Shown here piece after piece: positions 10,551-19,506 of a stretch of DNA of 64,000 nt. The position numbers were made by a program, and so were the translations under genes. Positions within the stretch are counted from its first letter, which is position 1, and each line of letters opens with the position of its first letter. The notes beneath the pieces are model-generated. The model searched no databases, was not told where the DNA came from, and was given only the letters and a program-made list of their open reading frames with translations. Origin of the DNA: Enterococcus lacertideformus (GTDB lineage: Bacteria > Bacillota > Bacilli > Lactobacillales > Enterococcaceae); the NCBI GenBank assembly GCA_015680865.1, contig JADAKE010000016.1:248001-312000 (forward strand), given 5' to 3'.

Positions 10551-10704
10551 CAAAATGCTCCTTTTCCAATAAAATCACTCTTGTCAATGTATAATCCAAT
10601 TGCACAGAGTGATGAATTCTCTCGTACGTGTCTATTTTATCATATTTTATAACATCTAATAACCAAACAAATAAGACAAACTAAAATCCCCAATAAAAGA
10701 GAAT

Positions 10705-10848
10705 GCTGTGACAGAAGTGCATAGTTCCAAGAAATAAGCGATCAGCTCCGAGCAGATAAGAAGTAATTTTCTAAAATAGCTTGTCATATTTTGGAAAATC
10801 ACTTTTTATTGCTGAGGAGTTGCTTCTTGAATACCGTTTAAGTAAAAA
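10705..10848 (+). repeat. Dispersed hairpin repeat, copy B1
   Basis: Begins GCTGTGACAGAAG and ends near GAATACCGTTTAAG. It folds with CAGCTCCGAGCA against TTGCTGAGGAGTTG outside and AATTTTC against GAAAATC inside, around the core AAAATAGCTTGTCATATTTT. It is nearly identical over about 90 bp to the copy at 42385. Its left arm carries an extra half-unit (AGTTCCAAGAAATAAG), suggesting one element inserted or recombined in another. Confidence 0.75.
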
Positions 10849-10978
10849 GGTCGTGAAAGCATCGGCTAACTCCGATGACAATAAGAAAAAATTTTTTTGA
10901 AATAGCTTTCCATATTTTATTTTAAAAAATTTAGGCTTATTTCAAGGAGTTGATGTTTGAACATTGTTTACGAAAAGA
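10849..10978 (+). repeat. Dispersed hairpin repeat, copy B2
   Basis: Second tandem unit: GGTCGTGAAAGC at the left, AACTCC...AATAAG pairing with CTTATT...GGAGTT, core GAAATAGCTTTCCATATTTT, and a degenerate right flank ACATTGTTTA. It directly abuts copies B1 and B3. Confidence 0.7.
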
Positions 10979-11094
10979 GGTCATGAAAGTGTGCATCAAG
11001 CAATAAGAACGAACAGAAAAAATAGCTCCCCATATTTTCCCTCTGTTTGGGCTTATTGTCGCAGATGCAAGTCTTTAAATACCGTCGTTTTGTC
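10979..11094 (+). repeat. Dispersed hairpin repeat, copy B3
   Basis: Third tandem unit: GGTCATGAAAG left flank, arms TGCATC/GATGCA, AATAAG/CTTATT and AACAGA/CTGTTT, core AAATAGCTCCCCATATTTT, right flank AAATACCGTCGTTT. Arm sequences differ from the neighbours but pairing is kept, a covariation-like pattern. Confidence 0.7.
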
Positions 11095-11190
11095 CTGAGT
11101 ACTCGTCATTTTTTTATGAGCGAATAACCCGCAGGAATAATAAGGATGAAAAGCTTGAAATAGCTTGTCATATAAAAAAATGAAATGCAC
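11095..11190 (+). repeat. Partial hairpin repeat, copy B4
   Basis: Only a left arm and the core GAAATAGCTTGTCATAT are recognisable, preceded by AATAATAAGGATG. The right arm is missing or eroded. This closes the 10.7-11.2 kb repeat cluster, which otherwise holds no gene. Confidence 0.45.
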
Positions 11191-11242
11191 CTAAACGTTA
11201 GAATTTCAATCTAACTTTGGGGCGCACTTCACTTCACTTTTT

Positions 11243-11989
11243 CTATACCCCTTGCCAAGGTCTATCATTGTTTTGGTATTCAATGTTTTGGTATTCAATG
11301 TCTTGGATGATGCCTTTTTCATTGAAAATGACACCATGCATCGAGCCACCAAATACCGCTCCTCCGTCAATACCAATCTTTTTATCTTTTTACCATAAAT
11401 CTGTCGTTTCCAAATCACCATTGAGCATGGGCGTGATCGTATGTCCAAATACAATCGTTTTACCTGTATTATTTTTCCCTTCATGAAAAGGCTCACGAAT
11501 CCAAATAAAATCTTTAGGACTTGTTTCATGCCAATCTTTTTTTGTCAAATCTACACCTGCATGCACAAATAGATAGTTTTTCCATTCATAATAAAGAGGT
11601 CTTTCACATAAAAAATCGATCAATTCATTATACCTTGAGCGAATCATCATTGCGATCTCAGTAGGTGAATATTCTTCGCTTGCCCCTAGATGTAAAAGAC
11701 TATCGAATGTTTCTTTTCCACCATTACGTAAATACGCTTCATACCAATCTTCAGGTTGTTGAAGAAATTGTAAAAAATACTCTTCATGGTTCCCCCGAAG
11801 ATAAACGGCATCATTTTCTTTTGCTAACTTCATTCCTAACAAAAAACATTCTTTCGTTTTGGGTCCTCGATCATTCAAATCTCCAAGCAAAACTAATTGA
11901 TGGTTTAAAGGATCATATGCTTTTATTAGCTTTTCAAAAAGATCGTATTTTCCATGGACATCTCCAATTGCATAAACAAATGGTTTCAT
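11243..11989 (-). pseudogene. Metallophosphatase (ApaH/PPP-like) gene with in-frame stop
   Basis: The product belongs to the calcineurin-like phosphoesterases: YAIGDVHGKYDLFEKLI, LVLLGDLNDRGP, YLRGNHEEY, LFVHAGVD and FGHTITPM supply the metal ligands. Such enzymes act as Ser/Thr phosphatases or diadenosine tetraphosphatases; the substrate is not evident. The frame is stopped by TAA at 11390-11392 (after TTDLW) and continues in the same frame as KDKKIGIDGGAVFGGSMHG to the TAG at 11243, so one codon, probably CAA, was lost. An exact 15-bp tandem duplication at 11269-11298 repeats NIEYQ in the tail. The true start is the ATG at 11989, after GGGAGG. The truncated product would keep most metal ligands. 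Confidence 0.8.
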
Positions 11990-12086
11990 ACCAGTCGCCT
12001 CCCTTACTTTTATCAACACATAATGAAAGTTCAAATAATTAGGAATGACTTATACTATCACTTTTTTAATGATACCATTTTTTTCT

Positions 12087-13178
12087 TTAAACTTTTCTAT
12101 AACGTTTCAACCCAATGATATTTAAGACAGTAAAGATAATAATAAATAGAATGAGTATACCTAAATCAAAAGCAATATCATTCCAGCCTTGTCCTTTAAT
12201 CATAATATTCGTTAAGGCATTTCCCTCATAACTTAATGGGAATATATATGAAAGATTTCGAACCCAACCAGCCATACTATCCAATGGAATCAATCCTGAA
12301 AAGAACACTTGTGGGATAACAACTAGTGGGATAAATTGAATCATTTGAAATTCTGAGTTAGCAAATGTTGAGACAAATATTCCCATCGATAAAGCAGTTA
12401 GTGCAATTAAAATATTCGTGGCAATGACCCACCATAAGCTACAAATTATTTGTAGATTTAATACATAAATAGAAAAAAAGACAATAATCATGGTCTGGAG
12501 GATTGCAAAAATACCATATCCCACCAGATACCCCATAACAATTTCACCACGTTTAACGGGCGTAGCTAGTAGTCTTTCTAAGGTACCAGTTGTACGTTCT
12601 CTTAATAAGGCAATACCTGAAATCAAAAAGACAAAAAAGAAGACAAAAAAGCCAATCAAAATTGGAAATATCTTGTCAAAAAATGAGCTATTTTCTCCAC
12701 CATAAATATAGGAATCTTTCATCGAAAAATCTTTTATTGTTACTTTTTGGCCTGTTTGCACTGCTAATTTTTGAACATTAAAACTAAGTTCCTTTAACTT
12801 ATTCGCAGTTAATAAACTTTGAAATAAGCCTTTTACTTTTGCTGTATTCGTGGGATCTTCATTTTCATAAGTAATATGAAAAATAGTACCATCTAATGTT
12901 ATAAACGCATCTAGGTTATCACTAAGCATCTTTTCTTTATACCTACTATTTGTACTGTAATATTTTATTCTTACTTCATCAGAAGGCAACTGTTTGATTA
13001 ATTCAGTAGGAACAGTATTATCTACGCCAATTTTTACATGAGTTTTTGAATTAGAATCAAACACTACATTCATTAAACTCAAAACGATAATTGGAGCGAT
13101 CAACATAAGTGCTAACGTACGTTTATCTCGGATTAATTCTTTCATCACACGAGTCAAGATTGCTCTAAATCGAATCAT
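12087..13178 (-). CDS. ABC-2 type exporter permease
   Basis: A 363-residue membrane protein with one N-terminal transmembrane segment (TLALMLIAPIIVLSLMNVVF), an extracellular domain of about 140 residues and five C-terminal segments. The ABC-2 signature lies around residues 170-210, where LLRERTTGTLERLLATPVKRGEIV is the conserved cytoplasmic coupling region. It pairs with the ATPase gene immediately upstream (ATGA overlap). Such pairs export drugs, antimicrobial peptides or lipids; the cargo is unknown. The frame is intact although its likely TetR regulator is broken. Confidence 0.88.
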   Translation of the reverse strand: MIRFRAILTRVMKELIRDKRTLALMLIAPIIVLSLMNVVFDSNSKTHVKIGVDNTVPTELIKQLPSDEVRIKYYSTNSRYKEKMLSDNLDAFITLDGTIFHITYENEDPTNTAKVKGLFQSLLTANKLKELSFNVQKLAVQTGQKVTIKDFSMKDSYIYGGENSSFFDKIFPILIGFFVFFFVFLISGIALLRERTTGTLERLLATPVKRGEIVMGYLVGYGIFAILQTMIIVFFSIYVLNLQIICSLWWVIATNILIALTALSMGIFVSTFANSEFQMIQFIPLVVIPQVFFSGLIPLDSMAGWVRNLSYIFPLSYEGNALTNIMIKGQGWNDIAFDLGILILFIIIFTVLNIIGLKRYRKV

Positions 13179-13900
13179 TTTACACTCACCTCAGCTTTTA
13201 AAAAGACTTCTTCGATACTAGATGCGTTAAACTTTTCTTTTAATTCTTTATGTGTTCCCAGAGCAAATAATCTCCCTTCAATAATAAGTCCAACGTAATC
13301 GCATTTTTCTGCTTCATCCATTACATGGGTGGTCACAATAATTCCTTTTTGATTTTTCGCTAATTCTTGCAATTGTTTCCAAATTGTCACACGTAAGCTA
13401 GGGTCAATTCCTACTGTGGGTTCATCTAATATAAGTAGATCAGGATTAGAAAGTAAAGTAATCGCTAAAGATAACCGCCTTTTCATACCACCAGAATAGG
13501 TTTTTACAGGTCTATTTAGAAAATTAGTTAAATTAACTAACTTCATATTTTCGAGGATCGCATCTGCAAGTTTTTCATCAGATAACCCCATTAGATTACC
13601 AAAAAAAGATAAATTTTCTTTTCCAGTTAAATCTTCGTAAAGTGCATAGCTTTGACCCATATATCCAATTTTTTCTAAGATTTTTCGATTGGGCATTTTG
13701 TTATCAAAGACTTCTGCGCTTCCTCGATCCAATTTTTCCATGCCCATCAAGCATTTGATCGTTGTTGATTTACCAGCACCACTAGGACCAATCAATCCTA
13801 ATATCGTACCAGATTGTACTTTTATATTGATGTTATCTAATACTTTTAACTTATCAAAAGTTTTGGATGCATTTGACATCTTTGCAATCACCTTTTGCAT
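13175..13900 (-). CDS. ABC exporter ATP-binding protein
   Basis: A 241-residue ATPase with Walker A GPSGAGKSTT, Q-loop GYMGQSYALY, signature SGGMKRRLSLA, Walker B LLILDEPTVGID and a switch histidine in IIVTTHVMDEAE, all in order. It is the DrrA/CcmA type that partners ABC-2 permeases, here the overlapping downstream gene. A strong AAAGGAGGA ribosome site precedes the ATG. The region upstream carries a palindrome that is a candidate site for the divergent TetR protein. Confidence 0.93.
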   Translation of the reverse strand: MQKVIAKMSNASKTFDKLKVLDNINIKVQSGTILGLIGPSGAGKSTTIKCLMGMEKLDRGSAEVFDNKMPNRKILEKIGYMGQSYALYEDLTGKENLSFFGNLMGLSDEKLADAILENMKLVNLTNFLNRPVKTYSGGMKRRLSLAITLLSNPDLLILDEPTVGIDPSLRVTIWKQLQELAKNQKGIIVTTHVMDEAEKCDYVGLIIEGRLFALGTHKELKEKFNASSIEEVFLKAEVSVK

Positions 13901-13918
13901 AATAAAATCCTCCTTTTT

Positions 13919-13939
13919 TAATAGACACTATGTTTATTA
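13919..13939. promoter_or_regulatory. Candidate TetR operator
   Basis: A 21-bp imperfect palindrome: left arm TAATAGACA, right arm TGTTTATTA, eight of ten positions pairing. It sits between the exporter ATPase start and its putative -10 region, where a repressor would block transcription. The link to the adjacent tetR gene is positional inference. Confidence 0.45.
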
Positions 13940-14039
13940 TCTTATACTCTTTGTAGTATAATTAGTTTTTATAAAAGAGCAAGAAATAAAAAAATTTAAT
14001 AGACATATAATAAAAATTGATCACTATTGGGAGGAAATG

Positions 14040-14603
14040 ATGAAAAAAGAAAAAGATATTCGTTTTTATCGCACGAAGCAACAGATTATGAATGCACTGC
14101 TTCAATTTATTGAAAACAAAAAGCTTTGATCAAGTAACGGTCAAAGATATATGCGAAAAAGCAACGATTAGTCGTAGCGGTTTTTATCTGCATTATATAG
14201 ATAAATATGATTTAGTGGAAAAATACCAGCTCGAATTGATGTCACATGTGAATCAATTGATAGATGAAGCAACGAAGCTAAAGACTCCAATGGAAGAAAC
14301 CATGATCAAATTACTTTATTTTTTTCAGAAGGAAGGTGAGCTTTTAGGATTACTGATTTCAAATAAAGGCTCTGTAGAGATTCAAAATCAAGTGAAAAAA
14401 ATATTGCAACAAAACACCCTAAAAAATGTCGTTTCACACGTGAATCTTACAGTTGAAACGGATATAGAAAAACATTATTTGGTTATTTTTTTAGTAATGC
14501 GATGTTGGGCATACTGCAAGAATGGATCAATTCAGGCCAAAAAGAAACGCCAGAAGAAATGGTTCAAATGTTAAATAAATTTATCCCCTATCAATTCATA
14601 TAA
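14040..14603 (+). pseudogene. TetR-family regulator gene with two compensating frameshifts
   Basis: A TetR-type repressor diverging from the ABC exporter genes. The N-terminal HTH reads MKKEKDIRFYRTKQQIMNALLQFIENK, then SFDQVTVKDICEKATISRSGFYLHYIDKYDLVEKY (helix-turn-helix with the family's FYxHYxdK motif), followed by a helical ligand domain. After AFIENKK-type codons an extra A in the tract near 14127-14131 shifts the frame. A missing T in the T7 tract near 14484-14491 shifts it back, so the tail SNAMLGILQEWINSGQKETPEEM is again in the first frame up to the TAA at 14601. Total length (564 nt) is exactly that of an intact gene. The ATG at 14040 is preferred over 14037 because of spacing to GGGAGG. 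Confidence 0.78.
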
Positions 14604-14902
14604 AATTTAAGAATTAAATTAATTTATACTATTAAAAATGACAATAGACGTTTTTTATCATTACCTATTTATATATAGTTGTATTCCTGTATCTTTTTAC
14701 TTCTGTGTTTTCCCATAGAGTAGCAAATTTGCCAATTTTCTTTGAAGTATTTTCTAAAATAAGGGATCCAATAAATCTTTTACAGTTCATCAACTCAATT
14801 AGATATAAAAATTTTCCAGAATATCGTTAGCTACCTTCTCTGTATCAGAATTGCTTTCTAGTCACTCTGTTATCTTCTTTTGACAATCGTTTAGAAAAAT
14901 AA
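14604..14902. other. AT-rich intergenic stretch, no recognisable gene
   Basis: Between the tetR stop and the trhO terminator I see no open frame of convincing length on either strand. Short minus-strand pieces (for example LSKRLSKEDNRVTRKQF) could be debris of a lost gene, but no family is recognisable. Confidence 0.4.
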
Positions 14903-14953
14903 AAATCGTGTAAGTAACCATCTATATAAAATAAATGGTTACTTACACGATTT
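14903..14953 (-). terminator. Intrinsic terminator of trhO
   Basis: A perfect 19-bp stem (AAATCGTGTAAGTAACCAT and its complement) with a 13-nt loop, followed on the minus strand by TTTTTATTTTT. It lies 47 bp after the trhO stop. Confidence 0.9.
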
Positions 14954-14999
14954 ATCTTGCCATCTCACTTTGACTTATTTTCATTTTCAATTACTAAAA

Positions 15000-15935
15000 T
15001 TAAAACGATGTACATACTTCGTCAATTTTCTCTTTTGAGATCTGATGCTCTTTTATATAGCGGTTTTGAGGGTGTTTTACACATGATGCAGAACAAGAAC
15101 CTAAATATTTTTCTTCATTTTCAATTGAAGTGAGAAATTGTCGATTACACTCTGGATTACCACAATTGATGTAACGTTCACAAGGCGAACCATCAAACCA
15201 ATCCTTTCCTACTACTTGTTTGTCCACATGATTGATGTCCACAGCAATACGCTCATCAAAAACATACATCTTGCCATCCCATAGTTCTCCTTGAACATCA
15301 GGGTCTTTTCCATAAGTAGCAATGCCTCCATGCAACTGGCCTACATCTTTAAATCCTTCTCGCACTAACCATCCAGAAAATTTCTCGCAACGAATACCTC
15401 CTGTACAATAGGTCACTACTCGTTTATCCATAAATTCTTCTTTATGATCACGAATCCATTGAGGCAGTTCTCTAAAACTGCGGATTTCAGGACGAACTGC
15501 GCCACGAAAATGTCCAAGATCATATTCATAATCATTTCTTGCATCAATAACTACTGTATCTTCGTCTAGAATAGCTTGTTTGAATTCCTTTGGTGAGAGA
15601 TACTCACCTGTTAATTCTTTGGGATTGATATCGTCTTCCAATTTCAATGAAACAAGCTCTGGGCGGACACGCACAAACATTTTTTTAAAGGCGTGCCCTT
15701 CGCTAGGATCGATTTTAAATACAGTATCAGCAAAACGTGTATCATTACGCATCATTTCCATATATTTTTCTGTTTCTTCAATCGTTCCAGATAATGTCCC
15801 ATTGATTCCTTCATTGGCAACTAATATCCTTCCTTTTAAATGTAATGATTGACAAAAAGCAAGATGCTCTTTTGCAAATTGTTCTGGGTCATCAATAGTT
15901 GTGTAATTATAGTAAAGTAATACTTGATAGTCCAT
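15000..15935 (-). CDS. trhO: tRNA uridine(34) hydroxylase, rhodanese family
   Basis: TrhO (YceA/YbfQ, UPF0176) performs oxygen-dependent hydroxylation of U34 in tRNA as a step toward 5-methoxyuridine-type wobble modifications. The protein has an N-terminal acylphosphatase-like domain, a rhodanese domain with the active-site loop [17 protein letters not shown], and a C-terminal cysteine-rich segment ([21 protein letters not shown]). A longer frame opens upstream, but the ATG at 15935 ([11 protein letters not shown]) has GGAAGGAAAG at correct spacing and matches the family's N-terminus, giving 311 residues. It stands alone with its own terminator. Confidence 0.9.
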   Translation of the reverse strand: MDYQVLLYYNYTTIDDPEQFAKEHLAFCQSLHLKGRILVANEGINGTLSGTIEETEKYMEMMRNDTRFADTVFKIDPSEGHAFKKMFVRVRPELVSLKLEDDINPKELTGEYLSPKEFKQAILDEDTVVIDARNDYEYDLGHFRGAVRPEIRSFRELPQWIRDHKEEFMDKRVVTYCTGGIRCEKFSGWLVREGFKDVGQLHGGIATYGKDPDVQGELWDGKMYVFDERIAVDINHVDKQVVGKDWFDGSPCERYINCGNPECNRQFLTSIENEEKYLGSCSASCVKHPQNRYIKEHQISKEKIDEVCTSF

Positions 15936-16174
15936 TTTTTCTTTCCTTCCTTCTTTTCCTTCAAAAATAGTATAAAAAAATAAAGGCACATTTGACGATC
16001 TTTTTGCTTGTGTAATTGTGTTCAAACTTTTTGTTTACATAATAAAGTTATCTTCAAATCTGTTTAAGGACTAATAGTTTTTGATACATCAAAAAGAAAG
16101 AGAGTTTGGCTCCCTCATATGGAACATAATTCTCATGGGATGTTGTCTAAGACTCCTTCCTTTTACTTCCATTT

Positions 16175-16549
16175 TTACTCTTTACCAGTCACAGCAAAAT
16201 AATTTCCATCAGGGTCAGCAAAATTAAAGACATATTCTTCACCTAATTGAACTAAATCACCAACGGTTGTTCCTAGTTCTTGCATCTTTTTATAAAGTTC
16301 AAATACATTTTCGCTATAAAACATTAAGGATGGCGAGCTTCCTGCGACTTCTGATGAGTGCTGCTCAATAAATTCACGATCATATAAAACAAGATAAGCT
16401 GTTGCAGTTTCTGATTGTGCGATTTCAACAATCAGTGTACCATCCATTTTTTGGCGATCCAATTCTTTAAATCCCACAGATTTCCAAAAAGCGACGTTCT
16501 TTTCAATATCATCAACATATAACATGATTTTCATTTCATTGATAAACAT
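16175..16549 (-). CDS. VOC/glyoxalase-fold protein
   Basis: A 124-residue protein of the vicinal-oxygen-chelate superfamily: paired beta-alpha-beta modules with MKIMLYVDDIEKNVAFWKSVGF in the first half and FELYKKMQELG...FNFADPDGNYFAV in the second. The DPDGN turn is diagnostic for glyoxalase/bleomycin-resistance-like proteins. Not all canonical metal ligands are evident, so it may bind a ligand rather than catalyse. The ATG at 16549 has GGGAGGAATAGA upstream and is preferred to an earlier in-frame Met. Confidence 0.8.
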   Translation of the reverse strand: MFINEMKIMLYVDDIEKNVAFWKSVGFKELDRQKMDGTLIVEIAQSETATAYLVLYDREFIEQHSSEVAGSSPSLMFYSENVFELYKKMQELGTTVGDLVQLGEEYVFNFADPDGNYFAVTGKE

Positions 16550-16726
16550 TCTATTCCTCCCATATTGCTTCATAAAAGTCATAATGAAGCCATAATCTTT
16601 ACTAGTTTAGCACATGGAGATAAGAAAATCTATATTTACTATCCCTTCTTAGGAACTCTTTCATTTATTGGTTTTATTTATTTCTTATCACTTTTCGGAA
16701 TAAAAAACATCACCTCTTTTTCCATA

Positions 16727-16761
16727 CAAAAAAACAGAAAACGTCAAAAAGACGAAATCTG
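16727..16761 (-). terminator. Intrinsic terminator of tcyP
   Basis: On the minus strand CAGA-TTTCGTC pairs with GACGTTTTCTG around a T5 loop, followed by a T7 run. It begins 24 bp after the tcyP stop. Confidence 0.85.
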
Positions 16762-16784
16762 CTTTTTATGATTATTTCCAATGA

Positions 16785-18176
16785 TTACGTATTTGCATCA
16801 ATTACTTTTGTTTCGTCTTTGATGACACCACGATCTAAGTCTTTGATTCGTGCACTCGTTACAATACCAGCCACCATGCTCCCACTAACGTTTGTTGCTG
16901 TACGAGCCATATCTATCAATGGTTCAACTGAGATAACTAAGCCAACGATTGCAACGGGTAAGTTCATGGCACCTAAAACGATCAATGAAGCAAAGGTCGC
17001 ACCACCACCGACACCAGCTACCCAAAATGAACTGATGGTAACAATCGCGACCAACATTAGAATAAAGCTAATGCTAAATACATCAATACCAGCAGCAGGC
17101 GCAACGATCGTCGCTAACATGGCTGGATAAACCCCAGCACAGCCATTTTGACCAATTGACAAGCCAAAGCTTGCTGAAAAATTCGCTGTTGCTTCATCTA
17201 CTCCTAAAGCATTAGTTTGGGTTTCAATGTTTAAAGGCAGTGATTCTGCACTTGAACGTGACGTAAAAGCAAAGCTTAAAACAGGGAACGCTTTTTTAAA
17301 GTAATCAATCGGATTGACTTTAACAGACATCAGAATCAATGAATGAACGATTAAAACTGCCAATAAAGCGACATATGAAGCAAGAACGAATTTACCTAAA
17401 TTAATGATTGCTAAAAAATCACTTGTAGCCATTACATTTGTCATTAAAGCAAAAACGCCATAAGGTGTTAAACGTAAAACTAATGTAACGATTCTCATGA
17501 CAATTTTATATAAACTATCAATCAAGTTAGAAAAGAATTCTGCTTCTTTTGGTGCCTTTCTTTTAATTCCTAAATAGGCAATTCCTACAAAAGCAGCAAA
17601 AATCACAACTCCGATCGTACTAGTTGCCCGAGATCCTGCTAGATCCGCAAAAATATTTTTAGGGATAAAGGATAAAATCTGTTGTGGTATTGTCAATCCT
17701 TCAATCGTTTCTTGACGAGTGGCTAATTCAGAAATACGAGCAGTTTCTGCTGCTCCTTCTGTAAATTTAGCACCTTGGAGACCAAATAAAATCGTCGTAC
17801 CAATACCGATCAACGCAGAAATTGCAGTAGTTGCAAGTAAAGAAGTTAACACTGTTGCGCTGATTTTACCTAATTTTTCAGAAACTTTCATTTTGGTGAA
17901 CGCTCCAACGATGGAAACAAAAACCAATGGCATAATTAACATTTGTAAAAAGCCAACATACCCTTCTCCGACAATATTGACCCACTCCATTGATTGACTA
18001 ATGATCTGATTGTCTACTCCAAAAATCAATTGTAATAAGCCACCAAAAATGATCCCGATAACTAGTGCTGTGTAAACACGTGTTGAAAATTTTGCATGGC
18101 GCTTTTGCATACGATAAAAACCATATAATAATATCGCAAAAACTAGAACCACTAAAACTGTGATGAGTGTTGTCAT
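16785..18176 (-). CDS. tcyP: L-cystine symporter, DAACS family
   Basis: A 463-residue sodium/dicarboxylate-symporter-family transporter, the length of B. subtilis TcyP. It has eight or so transmembrane segments and two re-entrant hairpins. The SAESLPLNIETQ serine-rich motif near residue 308, NGCAGVYPAMLA and the glycine-rich WVAGVGGGATFASL mark the substrate-translocation core and resemble TcyP more than glutamate transporters. The probable role is L-cystine uptake for cysteine and sulfur supply. It is monocistronic: a terminator follows and a leader of about 200 nt with two stacked hairpins precedes it. GGAGGAATAAA precedes the ATG. Confidence 0.87.
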   Translation of the reverse strand: MTTLITVLVVLVFAILLYGFYRMQKRHAKFSTRVYTALVIGIIFGGLLQLIFGVDNQIISQSMEWVNIVGEGYVGFLQMLIMPLVFVSIVGAFTKMKVSEKLGKISATVLTSLLATTAISALIGIGTTILFGLQGAKFTEGAAETARISELATRQETIEGLTIPQQILSFIPKNIFADLAGSRATSTIGVVIFAAFVGIAYLGIKRKAPKEAEFFSNLIDSLYKIVMRIVTLVLRLTPYGVFALMTNVMATSDFLAIINLGKFVLASYVALLAVLIVHSLILMSVKVNPIDYFKKAFPVLSFAFTSRSSAESLPLNIETQTNALGVDEATANFSASFGLSIGQNGCAGVYPAMLATIVAPAAGIDVFSISFILMLVAIVTISSFWVAGVGGGATFASLIVLGAMNLPVAIVGLVISVEPLIDMARTATNVSGSMVAGIVTSARIKDLDRGVIKDETKVIDANT

Positions 18177-18231
18177 TTTATTCCTCCTTTAATTTTGAAT
18201 GACAAGTCCATCTAAGGAAGTAAAGGTTCCC

Positions 18232-18274
18232 GAAAATGATTCTTCAATCATTTTCCTGAAAAAGTGTTTTTCAG
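18232..18274 (-). promoter_or_regulatory. Two back-to-back hairpins in the tcyP leader
   Basis: On the minus strand CTGAAAAA-CAC-TTTTTCAG is followed immediately by GAAAATGATT-GAAG-AATCATTTTC. Both stems are perfect (8 and 10 bp). Neither is followed by a T-run, and about 55 nt separate them from the tcyP start. I do not recognise a known riboswitch; an mRNA stability or regulatory element is possible. Confidence 0.45.
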
Positions 18275-18337
18275 TGACTTATTCATTTTAGACTATTTGA
18301 GTAGAATTTACATTTGTTTTGCTTACAATTAGTAATA

Positions 18338-18380
18338 GAAAAAAACAACCAGTGATAGTCTGGAACTATCACTGGTTGTT
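18338..18380 (-). terminator. Intrinsic terminator of the DUF1149 gene
   Basis: A perfect 15-bp stem (AACAACCAGTGATAG and complement) with a 7-nt loop, then T6 on the minus strand. It starts right after the stop codon. Confidence 0.92.
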
Positions 18381-18767
18381 TTAGGCTTCTTTTTCGGACT
18401 GAAAGTTTAATTTTACACCTGGTTGATCAAGTGCAATTTCCGTTACTTCATAGGCCATGCGCTTGACGATATCAAATAGTGGAGCGACTAGCTCATCTAC
18501 TTCTTCTTGTGTGACATCTTTTTGCCCTTCAATTTTCCGATTAAGAATATGATTGATTTGGCTCACACTTCCAGATAAAACATATGTATCAAATACAAGA
18601 CGAAACTCTAGACGTGCGCCGACAATACTGTGTTCTTTAGGATAGTTCTCGATCGTTTCTTTCAACGGAGAAAACCCTACTTTTAAATCTGTTTCAACTT
18701 CTTGATCTGGCATTCTCATATCATAGTGAAATGCTTCTACTACTTCTTTTTGTCTTCTGATTTCCAT
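18381..18767 (-). CDS. DUF1149 family protein
   Basis: A 128-residue protein starting MEIRRQKEVVEAFHYDMRMPD, matching the SecB-like small family DUF1149 found in enterococci, streptococci and lactococci. The central VGARLEFRLVFDTYVLSGSVSQINHI strand region and the closing FDIVKRMAYEVTEIALDQPG are characteristic. Function is unknown; a SecB-like fold would suggest a chaperone, which is inference. The ATG at 18767 has AAGGAG upstream and is preferred over an in-frame upstream Met. Confidence 0.8.
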   Translation of the reverse strand: MEIRRQKEVVEAFHYDMRMPDQEVETDLKVGFSPLKETIENYPKEHSIVGARLEFRLVFDTYVLSGSVSQINHILNRKIEGQKDVTQEEVDELVAPLFDIVKRMAYEVTEIALDQPGVKLNFQSEKEA

Positions 18768-18817
18768 TTGATCACTCCTTAATAATATTATAACACACCT
18801 AAATTTGAAAGGGGACA

Positions 18818-19446
18818 CTATTTTATTGTTTTATCCTTGATAACAAGGATTTTTATCAAATTATCAATAACATAATCAGCAGGAATATCATGTAAAAACT
18901 GATCAATATCATACAAGCAGGTGACCACTCCTGCATTTCTTCCTGCCTCTACATCTAAACAACGATCTCCGATCATTATCGTCTCAGCTCTTTCCATCTG
19001 ATACCGAGTAATTAAATCATTTAATGAGTCTGGTGCTGGCTTACGTGGGAAATTCCGATCAATCCCCACCACTTCTTCAATACAATCAGCTAGGTGAAAT
19101 TGTTTAAGTAAATTCCACGTCGAATCCGTTAAACGATGAGTTAGAATAAAATGTTTTGCTCCTTCTTTTTTTAGAGTTCTCAACACTACTTCTGTCTCGT
19201 CAAATGGTTTAGATATCTCTTGGCTTAAAGCTTCATATTGATGAAAGAGTGGTGTAAATTCTTCCTCTTTCAATTGATACTCTTTCATTAGTTGCCGAGT
19301 GGAGTATTTTTTCATGATTGGATAAATTTCTTTTTTTTAGCATGACTGCCCAATTTTTTTAGTGCTTTGCTCGCACCATCTACCATAGCCGGATAGGTAT
19401 CAAATAAGGTACCATCAAAATCCCAAATATAATTTTTTAACTTCAT
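18818..19446 (-). pseudogene. HAD-superfamily phosphatase gene, frameshifted
   Basis: The N-terminus MKLKNYIWDFDGTLFDTYPAMVDG carries HAD motif I (DxDGT). The rest, after the break, has motif II (HFILTHRL), motif III and MIGDRCLDVEAGRNAG (motif IV), followed by a short cap-less tail. The two parts are out of frame because the A tract at about 19331-19338 has eight A. Nine would give SHAKKKEIYPIMKKYSTRQ as one protein of about 209 residues. The start is the ATG at 19446 with a GGAAG site. As it stands the motif-I nucleophile is separated from the rest, so activity would be lost unless slippage occurs on the A tract. Confidence 0.8.
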
Positions 19447-19506
19447 TTACTTCTTTCCTTCAATTAATTATCGTGTAAATTTAATGTAAATACGTTATTT
19501 CTTTTT

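Noticed and set aside
10705..11190. Repeat cluster as a CRISPR-like array
   Set aside because: Units abut without unique spacers, and each unit is itself a long palindrome with changing arms.
11206..11529. Alternative 107-codon frame at the phosphatase 3' end
   Set aside because: The true phosphatase frame continues past an in-frame stop through the same DNA with clear family motifs, so the overlapping frame is a shadow.
12040..12075. TATCA/TGATA hairpin after the ABC-2 permease stop
   Set aside because: Stem only five pairs and no T-run on the coding strand; not supported as a terminator.
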